This document shows, one piece after another, positions 50,629-59,569 of a DNA stretch of 64,000 nt. Position 1 is the stretch's first letter. The number at the start of each line of letters is the position of its first letter. Position numbers and translations under genes: made by a program. A model generated the notes under the pieces. That model did no database searches. It saw only the letters and a list, made by a program, of their open reading frames with translations, and was not told the DNA's origin. The DNA lies in contig CAWISL010000010.1 of assembly GCA_963838795.1 (NCBI GenBank), positions 434,001-498,000 on the forward strand, written 5' to 3'. This DNA is from JAIBJN01 sp963838795 (GTDB taxonomy: Bacteria > Actinomycetota > Thermoleophilia > Gaiellales > Gaiellaceae).

Positions 50629-50977
50629 CGGAGACTGGGTCGACGTCGGCGCGGCGGCCGACCTGGAGCGCGCGGGCCGCCTCGTCGCCCGAGTGAACGG
50701 CCGCGAGATCGGAGTCGTCGCCGAGCCGGACGGCACCCCGCGCGGGATCCGGAATCGCTGCCCGCACCACGGCGGGCCGCTTTGCCTCGGACGCCTGGGC
50801 GAGCGCGTCGGGGGTGAGCCGGGCGTCTACCAGCTCACCGGGACGCGGACGCTCCGCTGCCCGTGGCACGGGTGGGAGTTCGACCTCGAGACCGGCGTCT
50901 GCGTCGACGAGCCGTCGCTCAGGGCGGCGGTGTATCCCGTGCGCGTGGCCGACGGCCGGGTGCTCGTGCGGGCTTGA
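50621..50977 (+). CDS. Rieske-type ferredoxin
   Basis: A 118-residue Rieske [2Fe-2S] protein. The two cluster motifs are RNRCPHHGGPL and LRCPWHGWEFD (Cys-x-His and Cys-x2-His), with an insertion of about 25 residues between them. It could donate electrons to a Rieske oxygenase such as the one at 32856. Start TTG 50621 lies in the end of the amidohydrolase gene. No reductase gene is visible in the window. Confidence 0.88.
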   Translation: MASGDWVDVGAAADLERAGRLVARVNGREIGVVAEPDGTPRGIRNRCPHHGGPLCLGRLGERVGGEPGVYQLTGTRTLRCPWHGWEFDLETGVCVDEPSLRAAVYPVRVADGRVLVRA

Positions 50978-51018
50978 TCGGTCGGAGCTGCTGTATGCGA
51001 CGCTGCATCATGCCGCTC

Positions 51019-51063
51019 TGCATACGGATCGTATGCAATACTGCATAAGGCAGTAGTGCATAC
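51019..51063. promoter_or_regulatory. Cluster of TGCATA half-sites before the AAA ATPase
   Basis: TGCATAC (51019-51025) and GTATGCA (51031-51037) form a perfect palindrome with a GGATC spacer. Overlapping it, TATGCA (51032-51037) and TGCATA (51042-51047) pair with a four-base spacer, and a further TGCATAC (51057-51063) covers the start codon of the ATPase gene (GTG 51056). Another GTATGC is at 50993-50998. The gap 50978-51055 is otherwise empty. This is a strong candidate autoregulatory operator. Confidence 0.55.
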
Positions 51064-52234
51064 CAACCCCTTCACCTTCGGCGCGCTCGCGCTCGACCGA
51101 TCGTTCACCGACCGGGAGCCGGAGCTCCGCGAGCTTGTGCGCGACATGCAGAACGGACAGGACGTGCTCGTCTATGCCCCGCGCCGGTACGGGAAGTCGT
51201 CGCTCGTGCTCCGCGCAGCTCAGCGGGCGATCAGGAAGGGGATCCTCGTCGGCTACTGCGACCTGATGCGGACGCCGACGAAGGAGCGGTTCGCCGCTGC
51301 CCTGGCGAAGACGATCTACGGCGACCTCGAGTCGGCGGCCGGGCACGCGATCGAGCGCGCGACGCGCCTCTTCCGCGGCCTCCGCATCACCCCGACGATC
51401 GAGGTCGACCCGATCGACGGAAGCCTCCGCTTCGTCTTCCATGCGGGCCGGCGGCGGGCCGACGTCGACGACACGATCGAGGCGCTGCTCGCGCTCCCGG
51501 GCCAGATCGCGACCGAGCGCAAGCGTCGCGCCGTCCTCGTCTTCGACGAGTTCCAGGAGATCGTCACGCTCGATCGCCGGTACCCGAACCTGCTGCGCGC
51601 CGTGTTCCAGGAGCAGCCAGAGGTCTCCCACGTCTACCTCGGGAGCAAGCGCCACGTCCTCGAGCGGATCTTCGACGACGAGAACGAGCCCTTCTGGCGC
51701 AGCGCGAAGCGCCTGGAGGTCGGCAGGATCGCGCCGGCCGAGTTCGCGGGTTTTCTCCGCAAGCGCTTCGAGGAGACGGAGAAGGCGATCGACGACGAGG
51801 CGGTCGAGCGTCTGCTCGAGGCGACGGGGGGCCACCCCTACGGGACACAGGAGCTGGCGTACTTCCTCTGGGAGCTCGTCCCCACCGGACATTTCGGCCG
51901 GCTCGGCGACGTCGAGACCGCCCTCGCACAGGCCCTGCGCTCCGAGCACAACCACTTCGCCAAGCTCTGGGACGACGCGCCGCACGCCCAGCGGCTCGTC
52001 CTGCTTGCGCTGGCGGACGAGCCGACGCGCTCGCTCTACGGGGCCGACTACGACGAGAGGCACGACCTTCCTGCGAAGCCCGCCCTCCAACGGGCGATCG
52101 GCGCCCTGGTCGGGAAGGAGCTCGTCGCCCGCGGCGACGACCGCGTGTATCGGATCGTGGAGCCGTTCTTCGCCGATTGGCTCCGGAGCGAGCAGGAGGC
52201 GCTAGGCCTGAAGGACGAGCTACGCGGTCGCTGA
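51056..52234 (+). CDS. Archaeal-type AAA ATPase
   Basis: A 392-residue P-loop protein of the archaeal ATPase/AAA_14 type. Walker A is APRRYGKSSLVL (about residue 43), Walker B is AVLVFDEFQEIV (about residue 160). The last 100 residues form a winged-helix-like region ending in AIGALVGKELVARGDDRVYRIVEPFFADWL, which is common in this family and can bind DNA. It stands alone, with an unusual half-site-rich promoter, between unrelated catabolic genes. Its cell function is unknown; roles in stress, defence or mobile elements have been reported for members. Confidence 0.85.
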   Translation: MHTNPFTFGALALDRSFTDREPELRELVRDMQNGQDVLVYAPRRYGKSSLVLRAAQRAIRKGILVGYCDLMRTPTKERFAAALAKTIYGDLESAAGHAIERATRLFRGLRITPTIEVDPIDGSLRFVFHAGRRRADVDDTIEALLALPGQIATERKRRAVLVFDEFQEIVTLDRRYPNLLRAVFQEQPEVSHVYLGSKRHVLERIFDDENEPFWRSAKRLEVGRIAPAEFAGFLRKRFEETEKAIDDEAVERLLEATGGHPYGTQELAYFLWELVPTGHFGRLGDVETALAQALRSEHNHFAKLWDDAPHAQRLVLLALADEPTRSLYGADYDERHDLPAKPALQRAIGALVGKELVARGDDRVYRIVEPFFADWLRSEQEALGLKDELRGR

Positions 52235-52237
52235 GCG

Positions 52238-53857
52238 CTACCAGCCGAGCGCCGGATCGGCGTAGACCGGCTCGCCCTCGACCAGGGTGAGGAGGACGCG
52301 GGCGTCGCCGAGCGGGCCCGAGCCTGGATCCAGGATGTCCCGGTCGAGCACGACCAGGTCGGCGAGCTTCCCGAGCTCGATCGTGCCCGTCTCGCCGTCG
52401 AGGAAGTTCACGTAGGCCGAGCCGGCGGTGAAGGTTCGGAGCGCCGTCGGCAGGTCGATCGCCTCGTCGGGCAAGAGCGGCGCCCAATCGCGCGTCTCGG
52501 GATAGATCCGCGTCACCGCCACCTCGAGCTGGGGCAGCGGGTCGGGGGTGGACACGGACCAGTCGCTGCCGAAGGCAAGGCGCGCTCCTGCCTGGAGCAG
52601 GCTGCCGAACGGGTACATGCGGGCCGAGCGCTCGGGGCCGATGAACGGGACCGTCAGCTCGTCGACGTAGCCGCTGCTGCAGGCCCACAAGGGCGAGACG
52701 TTGGCCGCGACGCCGAGCTGTGCGAAGCGCGGCAGGTCGTCCGGGTGAACGAGCTGGAGGTGGGCGAAGTGATGGCGCGCGTCGCGGGCGCCGTTCGCGA
52801 GGGCGGCGGCCTCGATCGCGTCGAGCGCGTCGCGCACGGCCCGGTCGCCGATCGTGTGCACGTGCACCTGGAAGCCGTGGGCGTCGAGGAGCACGACCGC
52901 CCGCTGCAGCTCCTCCGGGGTGAGCATGGAGATGCCGTAGTTGTCCGTTCCCACGTACGGCTCGAGCAGCGCGCCGGTGAAGTTCTCGAGGACGCCGTCG
53001 GCGAAGATCTTCGCGCCGCGAAGGCGCAGCCTTCCCACCGAGCCTTCCGCCCGCTGCGCCAGGAGCGCATCAATCTGCTCGCTGCCTCGTGTGCGATCCC
53101 AGAGCAGGTTGCCCTCGACGCGCATCGTTAGCTCGCCCCGCTCGGCGACGGCGCGGTAGGCGGCGAGCATCGCCTCGTCGTAGACGCTCGCGTCCTGCCA
53201 GGCAGTGATCCCGAGCTCGTGGTAGAGCGACTGCGCTCGGAGGATTCCCGCCTCCCACTCGTCCGGCGACGTCGGTGGGAGCAGGTCCGCGACGAGGTCC
53301 GCCGCGTGTTCGTGGAGCGTTCCCTGGGGCTCACCCGCCTCGTCGCGCTCGATGCGCCCGCCTGAGGGGTCCGGCGTGTCGCGCGTGATCCTGGCGAGCT
53401 CCAGAGATCGGCTGTTCACCCAGGCGCCGTGCCCGTCTCGGTTTTCGAAGAAGGCGGGCCGGTCGGGCAGGATCGCGTCGAGATCGACTCGGCTCGGCGT
53501 CCCGTGCTCGAAGGAGTCGATCGACCAGCCCGAGCCCACGATCCAGTCGAGCTCCGGATGCGCAGACGCGTAGGCGGCGATCGCCTCCAGGCAGGCTTCG
53601 CGTGAGTGTGCGTCGCTCAGCACGCAGCGGGCGAGCTCGACGCCGCTCTCGGCGGGGTGGCAGTGAGCGTCCTGGAAGCCAGGGACGACGGTGTGGCCCA
53701 CGAGGTCGATCACGCGCGTGTCGCGATCGATGTGCTGCGCAGCTTCCGATGCCGGGCCGACCCAGGCGATGCGGCCCTCCCGCACGGCGAGCGCCTCGGC
53801 GACGGTGAGCCTGGCGTCGGCCGTGAAGACCCTGCCTCCCGTGAGAACGAGATCCAC
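52238..53857 (-). CDS. YtcJ-like amidohydrolase
   Basis: A 539-residue amidohydrolase-1 superfamily member. The metal-site His are in QDAHCHPAESG; the rest of the metal ligands are VHVHTIGDRA and AFGSDWSVSTPDP. The N-terminal VLTGGRVFTADARLTVAEALAV and C-terminal GKLADLVVLDRDIL are beta-sandwich ends shared by exoenzyme-like members. It hydrolyses an amide or lactam-type bond, possibly of peptides or aldehyde-linked amines. It is the last gene of the ten-gene operon and is convergent with the AAA ATPase (three bases between stops). Confidence 0.9.
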   Translation of the reverse strand: MDLVLTGGRVFTADARLTVAEALAVREGRIAWVGPASEAAQHIDRDTRVIDLVGHTVVPGFQDAHCHPAESGVELARCVLSDAHSREACLEAIAAYASAHPELDWIVGSGWSIDSFEHGTPSRVDLDAILPDRPAFFENRDGHGAWVNSRSLELARITRDTPDPSGGRIERDEAGEPQGTLHEHAADLVADLLPPTSPDEWEAGILRAQSLYHELGITAWQDASVYDEAMLAAYRAVAERGELTMRVEGNLLWDRTRGSEQIDALLAQRAEGSVGRLRLRGAKIFADGVLENFTGALLEPYVGTDNYGISMLTPEELQRAVVLLDAHGFQVHVHTIGDRAVRDALDAIEAAALANGARDARHHFAHLQLVHPDDLPRFAQLGVAANVSPLWACSSGYVDELTVPFIGPERSARMYPFGSLLQAGARLAFGSDWSVSTPDPLPQLEVAVTRIYPETRDWAPLLPDEAIDLPTALRTFTAGSAYVNFLDGETGTIELGKLADLVVLDRDILDPGSGPLGDARVLLTLVEGEPVYADPALGW

Positions 53858-53863
53858 GCCCGG

Positions 53864-54874
53864 CTAGGCCCTGATGCAGGCTGCGAGGTGCCCGGCTCTC
53901 GCCCCGGCGGGAACGCGCAGCTCTGGGTCGGTGGTCCGGCAGTCGGGAATCGCGATCGGGCAGCGCGGGTTGAAGCGGCAGCCCGGAGGGATGTTGATCG
54001 GGTTCGGCGTCTCGCCGACCAGGATCTGCGGCGCTGTCGACGCGCGCGGGTCCCGCTGGGGAACAACCGAGATGAGAGCCTTCGTGTACGGGTGCTTCGG
54101 GTTGGAGACGACCTCCCGCGCCGGGCCCTCTTCGACTATCCGTCCCAGGTACATCACGGCGATTCGGTCCGCGTAGTGGGCTGCGGTGGAGAGGTCGTGA
54201 GTAATCATCAGAATGCCGAGTCCACTTCGACGCAGCTCGTCCAGTAGGGCAAGGATCCCGGCGCGGACGGAGACGTCGAGCATCGAGACCGGCTCGTCGG
54301 CGAGCAGGAGCTGGGGATCGAGCACGAGGCTCGCGGCGATGGCCACCCGCTGGCGCTGGCCGCCCGAGAGCTCGTGTGGGTAACGGTCGATAAAGAGCTC
54401 GGGCGGAGTGAGCCCGGCGCGTGTGAGCGCTTCGCGGACGCGCTGCTCACGCTCGGCGCTGCCGCCACCTTCGCTGTGGATGAGGAGCGGCTCCTCGACC
54501 GTCGCCCGCACGCGAAAGCGCGGGTCGAGTGATTCGTACGGGTCCTGGAAGATCAGCTGGGCGTGCCGGCGGAGCGCCTGCATCTTTCCGCTCGACACCT
54601 TCGAGATGTCCTCGCCGAGGAAGCGGATCGCCCCCGATTCGGGCTCGACGAGCCGGAGGATCGACTGGGCCGTCGTGGTCTTACCGCTTCCGGACTCGCC
54701 GACGAGCGCGAGCATCTCGCCCTTGCGGAGCGAGAACGAGACGCCGTCGACAGCGCGGACGGCGCGCTTGGGGCGGCCAGTGGCCGCGCCGACGAGCCCG
54801 CGCGGCACGGGGAAGCGCGTGACGAGGTCCTCGACCTCGAGCAGAGTCGGCTCGCCGTTCTCGCTCGCGTTCAC
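53864..54874 (-). CDS. dppF: Oligopeptide ABC transporter ATP-binding protein (DppF-like)
   Basis: A 336-residue ATPase. Walker A is LVGESGSGKTTTAQS, signature HELSGGQRQRVAIAASL, Walker B LLLADEPVSMLD. The C-terminal HPYTKALISVVPQ and the Cys-rich finger-like GCRFNPRCPIAIPDC are typical of DppD/OppD-OppF. It hydrolyses ATP with its partner DppD. GTG 54874 overlaps the DppD stop (GTGA). Confidence 0.95.
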   Translation of the reverse strand: MNASENGEPTLLEVEDLVTRFPVPRGLVGAATGRPKRAVRAVDGVSFSLRKGEMLALVGESGSGKTTTAQSILRLVEPESGAIRFLGEDISKVSSGKMQALRRHAQLIFQDPYESLDPRFRVRATVEEPLLIHSEGGGSAEREQRVREALTRAGLTPPELFIDRYPHELSGGQRQRVAIAASLVLDPQLLLADEPVSMLDVSVRAGILALLDELRRSGLGILMITHDLSTAAHYADRIAVMYLGRIVEEGPAREVVSNPKHPYTKALISVVPQRDPRASTAPQILVGETPNPINIPPGCRFNPRCPIAIPDCRTTDPELRVPAGARAGHLAACIRA

Positions 54875-55848
54875 GAGGCCGCCTTCATGGCCGGGTCGTT
54901 CAGATGGCACGCGGCCAGGTGGTCCTGGGCGGTCGAGATGAGCCGCGGCTTGGTCTTCGCGCACGGCGTGAACGAGCTGTCGCAGCGCAGCGTGAACGGG
55001 CAGCCCGTGAGCTCTCGGTCGAGCCGTGGCGGCGTGCCGGGGATGGAGACGACCTCGTCCTCCCCGTAGAGGTCGGGGCTGGCCGCGAAGAGGAGCCGTG
55101 TGTACGGATGGCGCGGGTCGTGGTAGAGCGTGTCCGTCGGGCCGAGCTCCACGATCTCCCCCGCGTACATGACCGCGGCCCGTTCGCAGACCTGCGCGAC
55201 GACGGGAAGGTCGTGGGTCACCAGGATGAGCGCGAGGCCGAAGTCGTCCGCGAGCCCGACGAGGAGCTGAAGGATCTGCGCCTGGACCATCACGTCGAGC
55301 GCCGTCGTCGGCTCGTCCGCGAGGAGAATCTTGGGCTTGCAGGCGAGCGCCATCGCGATCGCGGCCCGCTGGCGCATCCCGCCCGAGAACTGATGCGGGT
55401 AGCTGGCTGCCCGCGCGGCAGGGATCCCGACTCGCTCGAGCAGTTCGCCCACCTGCCTCCGCGCCTGTTTGCCGCTCGCCGTGCCGTGGAGCTCCATCGG
55501 CTCGACGATCTGCTCGCCGACCGTCTTTACTGGGTTGAACGCGTTCATCGCTCCCTGGAAGACCATGGCGATGTCAACCCAGCGGTGCGGGCTCATGGAG
55601 TCCTCGCCGTCGGCGAGGATGTCCTCGCCGTCCAGGAAGACGTGCCCCGCGACGCTCGCCGAAGGCGGCAGGAGCCCCATGGCGGCGAGGATCATCGTCG
55701 TCTTGCCGCACCCTGACTCGCCGACCAGCCCGACGCGCTCACCCTCGTCGAGCTCGAGGCTGACTCCCTGGACCGCGTGCAGCTCGCGGCCGCCTTCGAG
55801 GTCGAACCAGACGTGCAGGTCCTCGATCTGGAGTAGGGGAGCCGTCAT
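54871..55848 (-). CDS. dppD: Oligopeptide ABC transporter ATP-binding protein (DppD-like)
   Basis: A 325-residue ATPase. Walker A LVGESGCGKTTMILA, signature HQFSGGMRQRAAIAMAL, Walker B LLADEPTTALD; the FTLRCDSSFTPC tail matches the Cys-rich family finger. It shares its ATG (55848) with the stop of DppC (ATGA). The pair with DppF energises the permease. Confidence 0.95.
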   Translation of the reverse strand: MTAPLLQIEDLHVWFDLEGGRELHAVQGVSLELDEGERVGLVGESGCGKTTMILAAMGLLPPSASVAGHVFLDGEDILADGEDSMSPHRWVDIAMVFQGAMNAFNPVKTVGEQIVEPMELHGTASGKQARRQVGELLERVGIPAARAASYPHQFSGGMRQRAAIAMALACKPKILLADEPTTALDVMVQAQILQLLVGLADDFGLALILVTHDLPVVAQVCERAAVMYAGEIVELGPTDTLYHDPRHPYTRLLFAASPDLYGEDEVVSIPGTPPRLDRELTGCPFTLRCDSSFTPCAKTKPRLISTAQDHLAACHLNDPAMKAAS

Positions 55849-56822
55849 TCCGACTCCAGCGCTCCCTTGAGCGGCCGGAGCCGGAAGCGGTGCACGGACA
55901 AGTGGCCGACGCGGAGCCGTGGGTTGAGGGCGTCCTCCATTCCCATGCCGATCATCGTGCAAGCCAGAATGACGAGCGTGACGCAGACGCCTGGCGGGAC
56001 GATCGCCCACCAGGCCTCGTTGATGACGGCGTCGCCGGCGAAAGCGTTCTCGATCAGCCCTCCCCAGGAGATGAGATCCGGGTCGCCGAGGCCGAGGAAC
56101 GTGATGTACGTCTCGGCGAAGATCGCGATCGCGATCGTGAGAACCGTGTTCGCGATCAGGAGCGGCAGCACCTGCGGCAGCACGTGCTTCCCTATCAGGC
56201 GCTGGTTACCGGCACCCAGCGCGCGGGCGCGCGTCACGTAGGCCCGCTCGCGGACGCTCTTCGTCTGCGCGCGGATGAGCCGCGCCGTGCTCGTCCAGTA
56301 GATGATCCCGATGATGAGGATGATGTTGGTCAGACTCCGACCGAAGAGCGCGGCGACGATGATCATCAGCGGGATGTCGGGAATGACCAGGACGTAGTCC
56401 GTGATGCGCATGAGCACCGTGTCGCTCTTGCCGCCGTAGAACCCCGACCAGAGGCCGATCGTCCCGCCGATGAGCATGGCGACGAGCGCCGCCGCGAAGC
56501 CGACGATGAGCGAGACTCGCGATCCCGCGATGACGAGCGAGAGCATGTCCGCCCCAGCGTCGTCCGTGCCGAGCCAGTGGGCGCTCGATGGGGCCTCGTA
56601 GACGTCGCCCGTCTTCTCCCGTGGGTTGTAGGGCTCGAGGAACGGCGCGAAGACCGCGACGAGGATGAAGATGACCAGGACCGTGAGGCCGAAGATCATC
56701 GACGGCCTCCTGAACGTGGACGAGCGGAGGAAGGCGAGCCGCCCGCGCGGCTCGATGCCGGCGATGTCGGCGACGGCGGCCTGCTCGTCGAACGCGGTCG
56801 GGGGAAGCGACGGGACGCTCAT
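55845..56822 (-). CDS. dppC: Oligopeptide ABC transporter permease (DppC-like)
   Basis: A 325-residue permease of the OppC type: an N-terminal membrane-anchored segment (FGLTVLVIFILVAVF), then the LGTDDAGADMLS segment that is a DppC/OppC hallmark, and the ATPase-docking EAA-like loop YVTRARALGAGNQRLIGKHVLPQ. It is one base from the DppB stop. It forms the channel with DppB. Confidence 0.95.
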   Translation of the reverse strand: MSVPSLPPTAFDEQAAVADIAGIEPRGRLAFLRSSTFRRPSMIFGLTVLVIFILVAVFAPFLEPYNPREKTGDVYEAPSSAHWLGTDDAGADMLSLVIAGSRVSLIVGFAAALVAMLIGGTIGLWSGFYGGKSDTVLMRITDYVLVIPDIPLMIIVAALFGRSLTNIILIIGIIYWTSTARLIRAQTKSVRERAYVTRARALGAGNQRLIGKHVLPQVLPLLIANTVLTIAIAIFAETYITFLGLGDPDLISWGGLIENAFAGDAVINEAWWAIVPPGVCVTLVILACTMIGMGMEDALNPRLRVGHLSVHRFRLRPLKGALESE

Positions 56823-56823
56823 C

Positions 56824-57801
56824 TCACGCTTCCACGACCCGCGGATCGAGCTTCACGTAGAGAAGGTCCGCGATCAGGTTGAAGAAAATCACCGAGAACG
56901 TGAGGAGCAGGAAGATCGCCTGCAGGAGCGGCCAGTCGCGCTGGTCGATCGCCTCGACGGTCTCGAACCCGATTCCTGGATAGGAGAAGACGTACTCGAT
57001 CGTGATCGCGCCGCCGATGATGAACCCCAGCGAGAGGGCGATGAGCGTGACGATGGGCAGGAGGGCGTTCCGGAAGCCGTGCTTCCGCACGATCTGCCAG
57101 TTCGAGAGCCCCTTCGCCCGTGCGGTAAGCACGTAGTCCTCGCCCAGCGTCTCGAGCATCGCCGAGCGCACGATCAGCGCGTAGTCGCCGTAGAGGACGA
57201 GCCCGAGGGTCAGCGCGGGCAGGATCATGTGCCGGAGCCGGTCGACAGCGACCTCCAGCCACGTGGGGTCCTCGAGCACGCCGAGCGTCGGGTCCTCGAT
57301 CCCCGAGGTCGGTAATCCGATGGCGCCGGCGACGAAGAGGACGATGAGCAGCCCCAGCCACTGCGCGGGCATCGAGTAGAAGGCGAGCGACGTCCAGAGG
57401 CCGCCCTTGTCGACCACCGTGTCCCGTCGCCAGGCGGAGATCACCCCCGTCAGCGTGCCGAAGAAGATCGCGAACAGCGTCCCGAGTGCGACCATCGGGA
57501 TCGTGTTCCTGAGCGGCTCCCAGAGCTCGGTCCGGACCTCCTTCTGCGTCCGGAGCGACTTGCCAAGATCACCGGTCGCCAGACCGGCCAGGTAGAGGCG
57601 GTACTGCTCCCACGTCGACTTGTCGAGGCCGAGCTCCTGGCGCTGGAGCTCCTTGAACTCAGCGCTGCACTGGCGGCAGCGGAGCGCGTCCACGGCGTCG
57701 CCGGGGATGGCGCGGAAGAGCACGAAGTTGAGCGTGATCGCGACGAAGAGGGTCACGATCGCGAAGAAGACGCGCTTGATGACGTAGTCGGCCGACCTCA
57801 C
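56824..57801 (-). CDS. dppB: Oligopeptide ABC transporter permease (DppB-like)
   Basis: A 325-residue permease of the OppB type. The first span VIKRVFFAIVTLFVAITLNF and the ATPase-docking loop DYVLTARAKGLSNWQIVRKHGFRNALLPIVT are family marks. GTG 57801 lies 36 bases from the dppA stop, the largest gap within the operon, containing a GAGGCGAG ribosome-binding site. Confidence 0.95.
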   Translation of the reverse strand: MRSADYVIKRVFFAIVTLFVAITLNFVLFRAIPGDAVDALRCRQCSAEFKELQRQELGLDKSTWEQYRLYLAGLATGDLGKSLRTQKEVRTELWEPLRNTIPMVALGTLFAIFFGTLTGVISAWRRDTVVDKGGLWTSLAFYSMPAQWLGLLIVLFVAGAIGLPTSGIEDPTLGVLEDPTWLEVAVDRLRHMILPALTLGLVLYGDYALIVRSAMLETLGEDYVLTARAKGLSNWQIVRKHGFRNALLPIVTLIALSLGFIIGGAITIEYVFSYPGIGFETVEAIDQRDWPLLQAIFLLLTFSVIFFNLIADLLYVKLDPRVVEA

Positions 57802-57837
57802 GCTCGAGCCTTGCTCGCCTCGTTTCTGTTTTGGCGC

Positions 57838-59565
57838 TTACTCGACCATGTAGGGCGACGTCCAGTACTTCTTCGAATAGGCGTTGAGATCTGTCTCGAT
57901 GCCGGCCCACTTCGCCGAGTGCGCGTCGATGTACACGTGGTTCGTCAGCTGGGTGTAGACCCAGTTGTCGTAGATCACCTGCTGCATCTCCCAGACGAGC
58001 TCCTTGCGCTCTTCCGGGTCGACGAGCGTCCCCTGCTTCTCGTACATGGCGTCGTACTCGGGGTTGTCCCAGCCGGTGTCGCTCCACGAGCACCACTGGC
58101 TCTTCGTCACGACGGAGAGCATGAAGTCCGGGTCGACGTAGCCGACCCAGTCCCACATGGCGATGTCGAAGGTCGCGTAGCCCGTCGAGGTCTTCGCGTC
58201 GCAGTCCTCGTCGGTCTCGAGGGCATAGGTCTGGGCTGTGTCGCCGCCTACTTTGGACGTCACCTCGACGCCCGCCTCGGCGAAGCCCTCCTTCACGATC
58301 TCGAGCGAACGCTCGACGTTGAAGTCGGTCGTCGTGGGCCAGACGATCTCGTACTTCATCGGGTGCGCTTCCTGCGCGTACTCGCCGGTCGTCGCCGGGG
58401 CGACGCGGATCCCGTCGGACCCCCGGGCGTACCCGAGCTCGTCCAGCATCCGGTTGCCCTCGTCGCAGTTGTACTCGAGCGGGCCAAGGTTGGGATTCTC
58501 CATCTCGCCGGTGATGTGACCGGGGAGGCTCTCGACGAGGGTCGCATAGCCGTTGAAGACGACCTCGATGATTCGCTCGCGGTCGACGCACATCGAGAGC
58601 GCCTTCTTCACCTGGGGGTCGAGGAGCTCGCGGTTCTTCGGCTTGCGCGGGTTCGAGTTCCAGGTGATGTTCGTCGTCTCGGCCCCGGGCACCTCGTTCA
58701 CGACCAGGCTGTCGTCCTCCTTGAGGACGTCAACCGCGTTGAAGGGCACCTGGTCGACCCAGTCGAGGTTGCCCTGCCGCAGCTCGGAGATCATCGAGTC
58801 CGAGTTGGTGAAGTAGGTGAGCGTCACCGCCTCCGCGTTGGAGGGCTCCCCGTAGTACCCCTCCCACGGGATGAAGACGGTCGTGCCCTTCTTCTCGTAC
58901 TCCTTGATCGTGTACGCGCCGGCGGAGACGACTGGCAGGTTCTGCTCGGGGTGGAACGTCTTGAGCCCCTTCCCGTCCGAGCCGACCAGCGGCTCCCAGA
59001 CGTGCTGCGGGAGGATGAAGAACTGCTCGAGCTGCGCGAGGACGTTGCCGACCGGCGCCTTGTAGTGGAGCACGAGCGTGTTGTCGTCGACAGCCTCTGC
59101 GTCCTTCACGTGCAAAAGCGCGGCCGCGGCGACGGCGGTCGGGCCGCCCGCGTACTCGAGCGTCGTGTTGATCGTCCACGCCGCGTCGGCGGCTGTCAGC
59201 GGCGTCCCGTCGGACCACGTCCCGCCCGGCTTGAGCTTGAACGTCCAGTCCAACCCGTCGGCCGACGTTTCCCACGACTCGGCCCAGTCGCCCTCGATCA
59301 CGAGGCCGTCGTCGCCGGGGGCGTACTGCACGAGCTGCGGGAAGATCATGAGCATGCCCTGATAGGCCTGCGACTCGATGTAGTTGAAGGGGTTGAGCGA
59401 GTCGATGTAGTTGATCGAGCCAACCCGCAGGATCCCGCCCTCGACGGGTGTCCCCTCGGTCGCACCAGTCCCTTGCTGCGCCCCGGTGTCGTCGTCTCCA
59501 CCGCAACCGGCGACACCGACCACCATGACCAGGGTCGCGATCAACAGTAGCGCTCGCTTCCTCAT
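57838..59565 (-). CDS. dppA: Peptide-binding lipoprotein (DppA/OppA-like)
   Basis: A 575-residue SBP_bac_5 lipoprotein with signal peptide and lipobox (VVGVAGC, Cys near residue 20). It binds di- or oligopeptides outside the membrane and hands them to DppBC. The pattern LAESWETSADGLDWTFKLKPG and its C-terminal VDPDFMLSVVT are typical. ATG 59565 is preceded by GAGGGAG about six bases upstream and follows the carboxypeptidase stop by four bases. Some family members bind murein peptides, nickel or heme instead. Confidence 0.95.
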   Translation of the reverse strand: MRKRALLLIATLVMVVGVAGCGGDDDTGAQQGTGATEGTPVEGGILRVGSINYIDSLNPFNYIESQAYQGMLMIFPQLVQYAPGDDGLVIEGDWAESWETSADGLDWTFKLKPGGTWSDGTPLTAADAAWTINTTLEYAGGPTAVAAAALLHVKDAEAVDDNTLVLHYKAPVGNVLAQLEQFFILPQHVWEPLVGSDGKGLKTFHPEQNLPVVSAGAYTIKEYEKKGTTVFIPWEGYYGEPSNAEAVTLTYFTNSDSMISELRQGNLDWVDQVPFNAVDVLKEDDSLVVNEVPGAETTNITWNSNPRKPKNRELLDPQVKKALSMCVDRERIIEVVFNGYATLVESLPGHITGEMENPNLGPLEYNCDEGNRMLDELGYARGSDGIRVAPATTGEYAQEAHPMKYEIVWPTTTDFNVERSLEIVKEGFAEAGVEVTSKVGGDTAQTYALETDEDCDAKTSTGYATFDIAMWDWVGYVDPDFMLSVVTKSQWCSWSDTGWDNPEYDAMYEKQGTLVDPEERKELVWEMQQVIYDNWVYTQLTNHVYIDAHSAKWAGIETDLNAYSKKYWTSPYMVE

Positions 59566-59569
59566 GCTC

